Source of the DNA: Stenotrophomonas oahuensis
GTDB taxonomy: Bacteria > Pseudomonadota > Gammaproteobacteria > Xanthomonadales > Xanthomonadaceae
Assembly: GCF_031834595.1 (NCBI RefSeq)
Contig: NZ_CP115541.1
Coordinates: 2,288,501-2,352,500, forward strand
Direction of reading: 5' to 3'
DNA length: 64,000 nucleotides
The translations under genes were made by a program, and so were the position numbers. Each line of letters begins with the position of its first letter. The stretch's first letter is position 1. This document shows, piece after piece, positions 24,013-31,456 of the stretch. A model generated the notes under the pieces. The model did no database searches and was not told the origin of the DNA. It saw nothing but the letters and a program-made list of their open reading frames with translations.

Positions 24013-24060
24013 ATCCGGATGAAGCGATGATACATTTCGTTATATCCGCATGAAGCGATG
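24013..24060 (+). promoter_or_regulatory. Two direct repeats upstream of a TonB receptor
   Basis: ATCCGGATGAAGCGATG (24013-24029) and ATCCGCATGAAGCGATG (24044-24060) differ at one base and are 31 bp apart, about three helical turns, so both would lie on the same DNA face. Each is itself an imperfect palindrome (CGC-ATGAA-GCG). They sit 67-115 bp before the receptor start, as a tandem operator would. The regulator is unknown. Confidence 0.5.
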
Positions 24061-24127
24061 TTATTGGCCCGTTAACGGCCCGGCATGGATTACTGCGGAA
24101 CTGTCGTTCACCACCCCACTGACGTAC

Positions 24128-26773
24128 ATGCCCAAGCACACCCTTCTCGTGGCCGCATTGTCGGCCGCTCTGGCTACGCCTTTGTCCGCATTTGCCGACG
24201 CCAGCCCGGATGCCGCTGCCAGCGGTGCCAGCAAGACCCTCGACGCGGTCCGCGTGACCGGTTCCAACATCAAGCGCACCGACACCGAGTCGGCCAATCC
24301 GGTGCAGGTGATCGGTCGCCAGGAGATTGAAGCGACCGGCAAAGCCACCGTCGCCGACCTGCTGCGCTCGATCTCGGCCAATACCGGCAACGCCAACAAC
24401 GAGACCACCAACAATGGCTGGGCTTCGGGTTCGGCCGGCATCGGCCTGCGCGGTCTGTCGCAGAAGAACACGCTGGTGCTGCTCAACGGCCGTCGCCTGG
24501 CCAACTACGGCTTCCCGGCCGGCGGGCTGTCGGACACCTTCGTCAACCTCAATGCACTGCCGATGGTCGCGGTGGAACGCATTGAAGTGCTGAAGGACGG
24601 CGCTTCGGCGGTGTACGGCTCCGATGCCGTGGCCGGCGTGGTCAACATCATCACCCGCCAGGGCTTTGAAGGCGCCGAGCTCGGCGGCAGCGTCGGCACC
24701 GCCGACCAGGGCGGGTTGGACGAGCAGAAGCTGAAGTTCATCGGTGGCATCGGCGATCTCGACACCGACGGCTACAACATCCTGGTCAGCCTGGAAGGCT
24801 ACAACCGCGAGCGCCTGGACCAGGACGACCGCGACCTGACCAAGAGCGGCATCTATACCGACAAGCCCGGCGGCCGCTGGAATGGCTGGTCGGCCAAGGG
24901 CGCGCGCTATCTGGTCAACGGCGTCTCGGTGCCGATGCTGGATGCCAACGGCAATTGCCCGGAAAACACCACGCGGGTAGCCAGCGCGCCGATCGATGGC
25001 CTGGCCGGCGACACCTGCGGCTTCAACCTGGCTCCTTACACCACGCTGATTCCGTCCACCAAGCGTTACCAGGCCTACGTCAACGGCACCTTCCGGGTGA
25101 ACGACAACGTTGAAGCGTTCGGTGAGGTGATCTACAGCAACATCAAGGGCGAGGCGTGGTTCGGCAGCAGCCCGTTCTTCACTCTGGAAAGCGGCCGCTT
25201 CGCGCTGAACGCCGACACCGGGCTGGCCGAGCCGGTGTCCTCGAACCTGCCGGCCAGCAGCCCGTACAACCCGTACGGCCGTGCTATTCCGATCGAATAC
25301 ACCTTCTTCAACCTGGGGCCGTCGATCAAGACCAACCGCTCGCAGGCGTATCGCGGCGTGGTCGGGCTGCGTGGCAGCCTGCAGAACTGGGACTGGGAAG
25401 TGGGCGCGTTCGGCGCACGCAGCAGTGAACGTGAAACCGTCTCCGGCGGCTTCGCCAACCGCTGGGCACTGGCCGACGCGCTGGCCACCGGAAGCTACAA
25501 CCTGCTCAATCCCTCGGCCACCCCGCAGGCCGTGCTGGATGCGATCAACCTGAGCACGCTGCGCCCGGCCGAGTCCGTGCTGCAGGGCGTGGACGCCAAG
25601 ATCTCCGGCGCGCTGGGCAGCACCTGGGCCGGTGAAGTCGGCTTCGCCGCCGGCGTGGAATGGCGCCGCGAGAAGCTGGACTCGGAGAATCCGTGGCAGA
25701 TCGATGCCGGCCTGCAGGTGCGCCCGGCGATTGCCGAAGTGCACGGCGAGCGCAAGGTGACCGCCGCCTACGCGGAAGTGAATGTTCCGCTGGCCGAGAA
25801 GCTGGAAGTGCAGGCCGCCGCGCGCGCCGACCACTACAGCGACTTCGGCGATGCGTTCTCGCCCAAGCTGAGCCTGCGTTGGCAGCCGCTGGACTTCCTG
25901 CTGGTGCGCGCGGCTGCATCGAAGGGCTTCCGCGCACCGTCGCTGTCGGAAAATTCCAACAGCACCAGCATTGCGTACGGCAGCGTGATCGACCCGCGTG
26001 ACCCGGACGTGCCGGGCTCGCGCCAGAACCCGACCTTCTTCACTGTCGGCAACAGCGACCTGAAGCCGGAGCGCACCCGCAGCTACAACCTGGGCGTGGT
26101 GCTGTCGCCGTGGAGCAACACCAGCCTGAGCGTGGACTACTACCGCATCGAACTGGAGAACCTGGTCGGCACCAACAACACCCAGACCCTGGTGACCAAC
26201 GACGTGCCGGGTGCGGTGCTGCGCGATGAGCGCGGCAAGCTGCAGGCGGTGTACAACCGCTACCAGAACCTGAGCGAGCTGAAGACCTCCGGTTTCGATG
26301 TGGAACTGCGCCAGCGTTTCCCCACCACCAGCGCGGGTGACTTCACCCTGAGCAGTGCCTTCACCCACGTGCGCAACTACAGCCGCCCGACCGTGGTCGG
26401 CGGACCGCTGGTCGACTACGCCGGCAGCAACCTCGGTGCCACCCTGCCCAAGAACAAGGCCACCACCACGCTGGACTGGGCCCTGGGTGATTTCCGCACC
26501 GCGCTGACCTGGTACTACACCAGCGGCTATGACCAGAAGGCCAGCGCTGCGGCGACGGCGGTACAGGATCGTGTGGATTCCTACAGCCAGTTCGACCTGT
26601 ACCTGGCCTACACCGGCGTGGACAAGCTGACCCTGTACGCGAAGGTGCAGAACCTGGCCGACGAGGAGCCGCCGTACGACGCCTCGTTCCCGGGCATCCG
26701 TGCGCCGTACGACTTCAGCCAGTACGACCTGCGTGGCCGCTACTTCACCGTGGGTTTTGATTACCGCTTCTGA
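24128..26773 (+). CDS. TonB-dependent outer-membrane receptor (OAR/CirA-like group)
   Basis: An 881-aa receptor. ATG 24128 begins a signal peptide (MPKHTLLVAALSAALATPLS). A TonB box-like LDAVRVTGSNI follows, then the plug (VADLLRSISANTGNANNE; VERIEVLKDGASAVYGSDAVAG) and a large barrel that ends VGFDYRF with the terminal aromatic residue recognised for outer-membrane insertion. The GSNIKRTDTESANPVQVI start resembles the large xanthomonad family of receptors for peptides and plant or host polymers. It is followed after 13 bases by a secreted M14 peptidase, so peptide import is a reasonable guess for its substrate. Confidence 0.92.
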   Translation: MPKHTLLVAALSAALATPLSAFADASPDAAASGASKTLDAVRVTGSNIKRTDTESANPVQVIGRQEIEATGKATVADLLRSISANTGNANNETTNNGWASGSAGIGLRGLSQKNTLVLLNGRRLANYGFPAGGLSDTFVNLNALPMVAVERIEVLKDGASAVYGSDAVAGVVNIITRQGFEGAELGGSVGTADQGGLDEQKLKFIGGIGDLDTDGYNILVSLEGYNRERLDQDDRDLTKSGIYTDKPGGRWNGWSAKGARYLVNGVSVPMLDANGNCPENTTRVASAPIDGLAGDTCGFNLAPYTTLIPSTKRYQAYVNGTFRVNDNVEAFGEVIYSNIKGEAWFGSSPFFTLESGRFALNADTGLAEPVSSNLPASSPYNPYGRAIPIEYTFFNLGPSIKTNRSQAYRGVVGLRGSLQNWDWEVGAFGARSSERETVSGGFANRWALADALATGSYNLLNPSATPQAVLDAINLSTLRPAESVLQGVDAKISGALGSTWAGEVGFAAGVEWRREKLDSENPWQIDAGLQVRPAIAEVHGERKVTAAYAEVNVPLAEKLEVQAAARADHYSDFGDAFSPKLSLRWQPLDFLLVRAAASKGFRAPSLSENSNSTSIAYGSVIDPRDPDVPGSRQNPTFFTVGNSDLKPERTRSYNLGVVLSPWSNTSLSVDYYRIELENLVGTNNTQTLVTNDVPGAVLRDERGKLQAVYNRYQNLSELKTSGFDVELRQRFPTTSAGDFTLSSAFTHVRNYSRPTVVGGPLVDYAGSNLGATLPKNKATTTLDWALGDFRTALTWYYTSGYDQKASAAATAVQDRVDSYSQFDLYLAYTGVDKLTLYAKVQNLADEEPPYDASFPGIRAPYDFSQYDLRGRYFTVGFDYRF

Positions 26774-26786
26774 TTGGGGGATTGTT

Positions 26787-29369
26787 GTGTCCTTGTACCG
26801 AGGTGTTTCGCGTCGTGCGCGTTGGTTGCTGGCATCGGTGTGGCTGTTGGCCGCACCGGCATTCGCCCAGAGCGACTATTTCTTCCCGAAGGCGGGTGAG
26901 TTCGATCCGTCCATTCCCACCCCGCAGCAGTTCCTGGGCTACGAGATCGGCAGCCGCTACACCCGGCACGACCAGCTGGTGGCCTACTTCGACGAGTTGG
27001 CCAAACACTCGGACAAGATCAAGGTGCAGCGCATCGGCACCAGCTATGAAGGTCGACCGCTGCTGATCGCCACCATCACCTCGGCACAGAACCAGCAGCA
27101 GCTCGAGTCGCTGCGCCGCCAGCATGTCACCCTGGCCGACCCGGCGCAGCCGCTTTCGGCGGCCGGCAGCAGCCCGGTGGTGGTGTGGCTGGGCTACAGC
27201 GTGCACGGCAATGAAACCTCCAGCGGCGAAGCCGCGCTGCTCACCGCGTACTACCTGGTGGCCAACCGCAGCCCGGAAACCGCGCAGTGGCTGCAGCAGG
27301 CGGTGGTGCTGGTGGACCCGGCGCAGAACCCGGACGGCCGCGACCGCGCGGCCAGCTGGCACAACGCCTATGCCTCGTTCCCCGCATCGGCTGATCCGGC
27401 CGACAAAGAGCATGTGGAGCCGTTCCCGCAGGGACGCACCAACCACTACTTCACCGACCTCAACCGCGACTGGCTGGCGCTGACCCAGCAGGACACGCGG
27501 CCGAAGATCGCGTTCTTCCACCAGTGGTACCCGAACGTCCAGATCGACTTCCACGAGATGGGCAAGGACAGCACGTACTACTTCGAACCTTCCCCGGCGA
27601 GCATGCACAGCCCGCTGATTCCGGCCGCGTCGTACGAGTTCAACAAGACCCTGGCCAAGTACCACGCGCAGTCGCTGGATGCGCTGGGCTCGCTGTACTA
27701 CACCGGTGAGAACTTCGACAACTTCTCGCCGGTGTACGGCTCCACCTATCCGGACTTCCATGGTGCGGTGGGCGTGACCGTGGAACAGGCCAGTTCCCGC
27801 GGACGCGTGCAGGAGTCGGTGAATGGCCTGCTGACCTTCCCGTTCACCATCCGCAACCAGGTCGCCACCGGCCTGGGCACGGTGCGCGGTGCCGTCACCG
27901 AGCGTGATGGACTGCTGAAGCTGCAGAAAGAGTTCTTCCAGTCCGCGCTGAAGCAGGCTGGGCAGCAACCGGTGAAGTCGTTCGTGTTTGGCGATGCGCA
28001 CGATCCGGGCCTGACCCGCCGCCTGCTCGACCTGCTGCTGCAGCACCAGATCACCGTGCAGCCGCTGACCAGCGCGGTGACCGTGGACGGCCAGCGCTTT
28101 GAGCCGGGCAGTGCGTACGTGGTGCCCACCGCGCAGCCGCAGTTCCGGTTGGTGCATTCGATCTTTGCCGAGACCCCGCCGATCAAGGGCGATGTGTTCT
28201 ACGGCAGCACCTCGTATGCGATTGCACCGGCCTATGGCGTGGCGTTCGCCGGCAGCCGCAGCCGCGTTGCGGGCGGCGAGCGCGTTACCGCACTGCCCGC
28301 CGTGCAGGGCGGGGTGAGTGGCGGCGAAGCCGGCTACGCCTATGTGTTCGACTGGCGCGACTACAACGCCAGCCGTGCGCTGTATGCACTGCAGGCAAAG
28401 GGGCTGCTGGCGCGCGCCGCGTTCCAGCCGTTCACCGGCAGCACCGGCAGCGGTGAGCAGAACTTTGCACGGGGTAGTGTGGTGATTCCGGTCGCCGGCC
28501 AGCCGCTCAGCGGAGCCGCCCTGCGGGCAGCAGTGGACGAAGCTGGCCGCAGCAGTGGCGTGCAGATCCAGGCGCTGGCCAGCGGCCAAAGCCGCAGCGG
28601 CATCGACCTCGGCAGCGACAGCGTCAAGTCGCTGCGCAAGCCGGCGGTCGCGCTGGTAATGGGCGAGGGCGTCAGTGCCACCGAGATCGGCTCGGCCTGG
28701 TTCCTGCTCGACCAGCAGCTGCAGTTGCCTGCCAGCAAGATCGATCCGGCGCAGCTGGGCAAGATCAACCTGGACCGCTACACCAGCATCGTGCTCGCCG
28801 GTGGTACCTACACCGGCGTGGATGCTGCGGCCGTGGCCGCGCTGAAGCGCTGGATCAACGCCGGTGGTTCGTTGGTGACCTACGGCACCGCCTCGCGCTG
28901 GGCAATCGAGCAGAAGCTGGCGGATGAAGTGCTGGGCCAGGAGGAGCAGGCGGCGGACAGCGGCCGTCGCGCGTTCGGCGATCAGCGAGACATCGCTGCC
29001 ATCGAGCGGGTCAGCGGCAACATTCTCAGTGCCGAAGTAGATACCAGCCATCCGCTGGGTTTCGGCCTGCCGCGCACGCAGCTGGCGGTGAACAAGGAAA
29101 ACGGCATCAGCTTCAAGCCGAGCCGCAATCCGTTCTCCACCGTGGTGCGGATTGACGACAGCCCGCGGGTGAATGGCTATCTGTCGGAAACCAACCGCAG
29201 CCGCGTGGCCGGCACCGCCTGGTTGCTGGTCTCACCGCAGGGGCAGGGCAATGTGGTGTTGTTTGCCGATGATCCGGCGCACCGCAAGTACTGGCATGGC
29301 ACCGAACGTCTGCTGTTGAACGCTGTGTTTTTCGGCAACCTGTTGAATCCGACCAAACCGCGCGGGTGA
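26787..29369 (+). CDS. Secreted M14-family zinc carboxypeptidase
   Basis: An 860-aa exported peptidase. The GTG start at 26787 has a GGGGG ribosome site six bases away and yields a signal peptide ending near AAPAFAQ (about residue 27). Zinc ligands are His140 and Glu143 (HGNETSS) and His256 (DFHEMGKD). The probable catalytic Glu lies in GVTVEQAS. The last 400 residues contain a class I glutamine-amidotransferase-like beta/alpha fold (for example VALVMGEG and VLAGGTYTGV), as seen in large bacterial M14 proteins. It forms a pair with the preceding TonB receptor and would release amino acids or peptides from oligopeptides. Confidence 0.9.
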   Translation: MSLYRGVSRRARWLLASVWLLAAPAFAQSDYFFPKAGEFDPSIPTPQQFLGYEIGSRYTRHDQLVAYFDELAKHSDKIKVQRIGTSYEGRPLLIATITSAQNQQQLESLRRQHVTLADPAQPLSAAGSSPVVVWLGYSVHGNETSSGEAALLTAYYLVANRSPETAQWLQQAVVLVDPAQNPDGRDRAASWHNAYASFPASADPADKEHVEPFPQGRTNHYFTDLNRDWLALTQQDTRPKIAFFHQWYPNVQIDFHEMGKDSTYYFEPSPASMHSPLIPAASYEFNKTLAKYHAQSLDALGSLYYTGENFDNFSPVYGSTYPDFHGAVGVTVEQASSRGRVQESVNGLLTFPFTIRNQVATGLGTVRGAVTERDGLLKLQKEFFQSALKQAGQQPVKSFVFGDAHDPGLTRRLLDLLLQHQITVQPLTSAVTVDGQRFEPGSAYVVPTAQPQFRLVHSIFAETPPIKGDVFYGSTSYAIAPAYGVAFAGSRSRVAGGERVTALPAVQGGVSGGEAGYAYVFDWRDYNASRALYALQAKGLLARAAFQPFTGSTGSGEQNFARGSVVIPVAGQPLSGAALRAAVDEAGRSSGVQIQALASGQSRSGIDLGSDSVKSLRKPAVALVMGEGVSATEIGSAWFLLDQQLQLPASKIDPAQLGKINLDRYTSIVLAGGTYTGVDAAAVAALKRWINAGGSLVTYGTASRWAIEQKLADEVLGQEEQAADSGRRAFGDQRDIAAIERVSGNILSAEVDTSHPLGFGLPRTQLAVNKENGISFKPSRNPFSTVVRIDDSPRVNGYLSETNRSRVAGTAWLLVSPQGQGNVVLFADDPAHRKYWHGTERLLLNAVFFGNLLNPTKPRG

Positions 29370-29378
29370 AAGCGACAC

Positions 29379-29409
29379 GCGCAGCGCCGGGCTTTGCCCG
29401 GCGTTGCGC
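29379..29409 (+). terminator. Strong GC hairpin after the peptidase gene
   Basis: GCGCAGCGCCGGGC, a TTT loop, and GCCCGGCGTTGCGC form a 14-bp hairpin with one mismatch, starting 9 bases after the stop. It lacks a U-tract and the GTAG of SMAG elements but shares their GCCGGGC core, so it may be either a terminator or a decayed repeat. Confidence 0.5.
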
Positions 29410-29447
29410 GCGGGCCACCCCAACACACCGGGCGTGAACAAAACGTA

Positions 29448-29476
29448 TTGCGAATCATTCGCAACAGGCATAGGAT
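29448..29476 (+). promoter_or_regulatory. Fur-box-overlapped sigma70-type promoter
   Basis: TTGCGAATCATTCGCAA (29448-29464) is a perfect 8-1-8 palindrome with the GAATCATTC centre typical of Fur boxes. It overlaps a promoter with -35 TTGCGA (29448-29453), a 17-bp spacer and -10 TAGGAT (29471-29476). The downstream DUF4198 / EF-hand / TonB receptor genes are therefore predicted to be repressed by Fur-iron. Confidence 0.75.
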
Positions 29477-29519
29477 GTCGGCCGCCGGGATTGCCCGATG
29501 CCATCCGCGAGTGCCTGCC

Positions 29520-30314
29520 ATGTTTGTCCGCCCGTTTGCCGCGCTGCTGTTGGCTGCGCTGGCCCTGCCTGCTGCCGCACACACGCCGTATCTGGCCCCG
29601 GCCACCTTCGAGGTCCGCCCGGACAGCGTGGTGACCCTGGACGCCAGCTTCGCCGAAACCTTCTTCGTGCCCGAAGTAGTGTTCGACAACAGCACCTTCG
29701 CGGTGACCCTGCCCGATGGCAGCACCACCGCACCGGACACCGTGCACCTGCTCAAGACCCGGGCCGTGGTCGAGCACACCCCGCCGGGCCAGAAGGGCAC
29801 CTACCGCTTCAGCACCGGCAACCGCCTGGGCGCGGTGTTCCGCACCTGGGAGCTCAACGGCAAAACCGACTCCAGCCGCGACCCGGCCAAGCTGCTGCCG
29901 GCCGGCGCGAAGCTGACCAGCCACTACCAGAGCCTGTCGCGCTCGGAGGTCTACCTGACCGCCGGCGGCCCGACCACCACCGCGCTCAAGCCGTACGGCA
30001 AGGGCCTTGAACTGGTCCCGGTCACGCACCCGAATGATCTCTACCAGGGCGAGCAGTTCGACTTCAGCGTGCAGTACGACGGCAAGCCGCTGTCCGACCA
30101 GAAGGTGGAAATCCACCGCGCGCTGGGTGATGGGCACACGCAGCCCGCGCCGGTGGTTGTCACCACCGATGCCGCCGGCAAGGCGCGCTTCGCATTGACT
30201 GAAGCTGGCCGCTACCTGGCGCTGATCCGCTATCGCGGACCCGCACCCGCCGGTGCGGCCGCGCCGATGTACGGCAACAACTACACGCTGAGCTTCCGCG
30301 TTCTCGAACCGTAA
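29520..30314 (+). CDS. DUF4198 family periplasmic protein
   Basis: A 264-aa secreted protein. ATG 29520 starts a signal peptide (MFVRPFAALLLAALALPAAA) and the mature protein begins near HTPYLAPATFEV, the usual start of DUF4198 proteins. These are beta-rich, often encoded with metal-uptake TonB receptors, and their biochemical role is unclear. The C-terminal part (GEQFDFSVQYDGKPLSDQKV; TDAAGKARFALTEAGRYL) resembles an immunoglobulin-like or carboxypeptidase-regulatory fold. It is the first gene after a Fur-type promoter, 26 bases ahead of the EF-hand gene, so a role in iron or haem acquisition is likely. Confidence 0.88.
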   Translation: MFVRPFAALLLAALALPAAAHTPYLAPATFEVRPDSVVTLDASFAETFFVPEVVFDNSTFAVTLPDGSTTAPDTVHLLKTRAVVEHTPPGQKGTYRFSTGNRLGAVFRTWELNGKTDSSRDPAKLLPAGAKLTSHYQSLSRSEVYLTAGGPTTTALKPYGKGLELVPVTHPNDLYQGEQFDFSVQYDGKPLSDQKVEIHRALGDGHTQPAPVVVTTDAAGKARFALTEAGRYLALIRYRGPAPAGAAAPMYGNNYTLSFRVLEP

Positions 30315-30340
30315 CCGCCACACTCACTGGGGAGACCACC

Positions 30341-31198
30341 ATGAAGACCGTCCGACTCACCGCTGCCGTGCTGGCAGGGGTGCTGGCCCATGCCGCCCAC
30401 GCGCAGCCTGCGGCTGCTGAAGAAGCGCCCGCGTTGTCGCCCACCGCCGCCGCGTTCCTTGCCCAGTTCGGCGAAGACGATGCGCAGAGCCTGACATGGG
30501 CGCAGTTCGAGGCGTTCCGCCAGCAGCGCTACACCGCCACCGATACCAACAACGACGGCACCGTGGATGCGCAGGAGTACGCAGCTGAGTACCTGCAGCG
30601 CTTCGATGCGCGTCTGGCAAAAGCGCGTGCCGGGCACCTGAAGCAGACCGACACGCGTTTCAAGGCACTCGACCGCGAAAAGGACGGCCGCATCAGCCGC
30701 GCCGAGTTCGATGCCGCCGGCGAGCGCACCTGGGACGGGTACGAGAAAGCACAGAACGCCACCCGCGAAGATGCGGCCGCGACCAACCGCGACCCGTTGA
30801 AAATGCCGACCTCGCATACCGCCAACGGCATGTTGGAACTGTATGACCAGAACAAGGACGGTGTGGTGGATCGTGCCGAGTTCGATGCGGTGCGTGCGGC
30901 GCAGTTCACCGCCACCGATACCGACCGCGACGGTGCCCTGAACCTGGCCGAGTACACCGCCGAATTCGAACAGCGCCTGGATGCGCAGCGGTTGAAGGTG
31001 CGCGCCGATGCTGACCGTCAGTCCAAGGTGCGCTTTGGTGCGCTGGATACCGACAAGGACGGTCGCATGACCTTTGCCGAGTACCAGGTGTCGGGCAAGC
31101 GTCTGTTTACCCGCGCCGACAGCAATGGCGACGGTGTGGTCGATGCACGCGACCCTGAGCCGGCTGCTGGGTCGCATTCGGCCAACGGAAACCGATAA
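30341..31198 (+). CDS. Secreted protein with six EF-hand loops
   Basis: A 285-aa protein with signal peptide (MKTVRLTAAVLAGVLAHAAH). Six DxDxDG-type loops can be read: DTNNDGTVDAQEY, DREKDGRISRAEF, DQNKDGVVDRAEF, DTDRDGALNLAEY, DTDKDGRMTFAEY and a final DSNGDGVVDARD. Most keep the acidic ligands needed for calcium binding. There is no enzymatic motif. A good ribosome site (GGGGAG) precedes ATG 30341. Its place between the Fur-controlled DUF4198 gene and a haem-type receptor suggests a calcium-dependent or structural partner in iron or haem uptake (inference). Confidence 0.9.
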   Translation: MKTVRLTAAVLAGVLAHAAHAQPAAAEEAPALSPTAAAFLAQFGEDDAQSLTWAQFEAFRQQRYTATDTNNDGTVDAQEYAAEYLQRFDARLAKARAGHLKQTDTRFKALDREKDGRISRAEFDAAGERTWDGYEKAQNATREDAAATNRDPLKMPTSHTANGMLELYDQNKDGVVDRAEFDAVRAAQFTATDTDRDGALNLAEYTAEFEQRLDAQRLKVRADADRQSKVRFGALDTDKDGRMTFAEYQVSGKRLFTRADSNGDGVVDARDPEPAAGSHSANGNR

Positions 31199-31202
31199 AC
31201 CG

Positions 31203-31227
31203 GTAGGTCACCACCGTTGGTGGTGAC
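31203..31227 (+). repeat. SMAG element, GACCRWYGGTC-type variant (1 of 3)
   Basis: GTAG followed by a perfect hairpin with arms GTCACCACC and GGTGGTGAC around GTT. The inner arm is CACC instead of CGACC, with the other arm changed to match. Confidence 0.85.
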
Positions 31228-31249
31228 GCGCGCACACCCGACACCGCGA

Positions 31250-31275
31250 GGTCACGACCAACGGTCGTGACCTAC
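31250..31275 (-). repeat. SMAG element (2 of 3)
   Basis: Perfect hairpin with arms GGTCACGACC and GGTCGTGACC, then CTAC. Opposite orientation to its two neighbours. Confidence 0.85.
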
Positions 31276-31324
31276 CCATCATGGTTCCGCCCGCCGGACC
31301 CACCCACCGTGGTTCGGACCCCCG

Positions 31325-31349
31325 GTAGGTCACGACCGTTGGTCGTGAC
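31325..31349 (+). repeat. SMAG element (3 of 3)
   Basis: GTAG followed by arms GTCACGACC and GGTCGTGAC around GTT. Three hairpins in 150 bp separate the EF-hand gene from the TonB receptor and may reduce or tune read-through. Confidence 0.85.
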
Positions 31350-31456
31350 GCCCGCATACCCGAACACGCACGCCCCCCAGCCCCGCTCGATCAACTCGAT
31401 CGCCGCAGCCAGGAACGGCCTCCACTGCCTTCCACTTTTCCCTGCGGAGTTTCCCG

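Noticed and set aside
23774..26368. 864-codon open frame on the minus strand opposite the TonB receptor
   Set aside because: It mirrors the third-position GC pattern of the real plus-strand receptor, has a His/Val/Ala-biased translation with no family motif, and overlaps queD in another frame. It is a high-GC shadow.
26745..29051. 768-codon minus-strand frame opposite the M14 peptidase
   Set aside because: Shadow of a gene with zinc ligands, signal peptide and ribosome site on the other strand.
31200..31350. Regularly spaced hairpins that could suggest a CRISPR array
   Set aside because: Only three copies, in alternating orientation, with unequal spacing and GTAG ends; they are SMAG elements. 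No cas genes are present.
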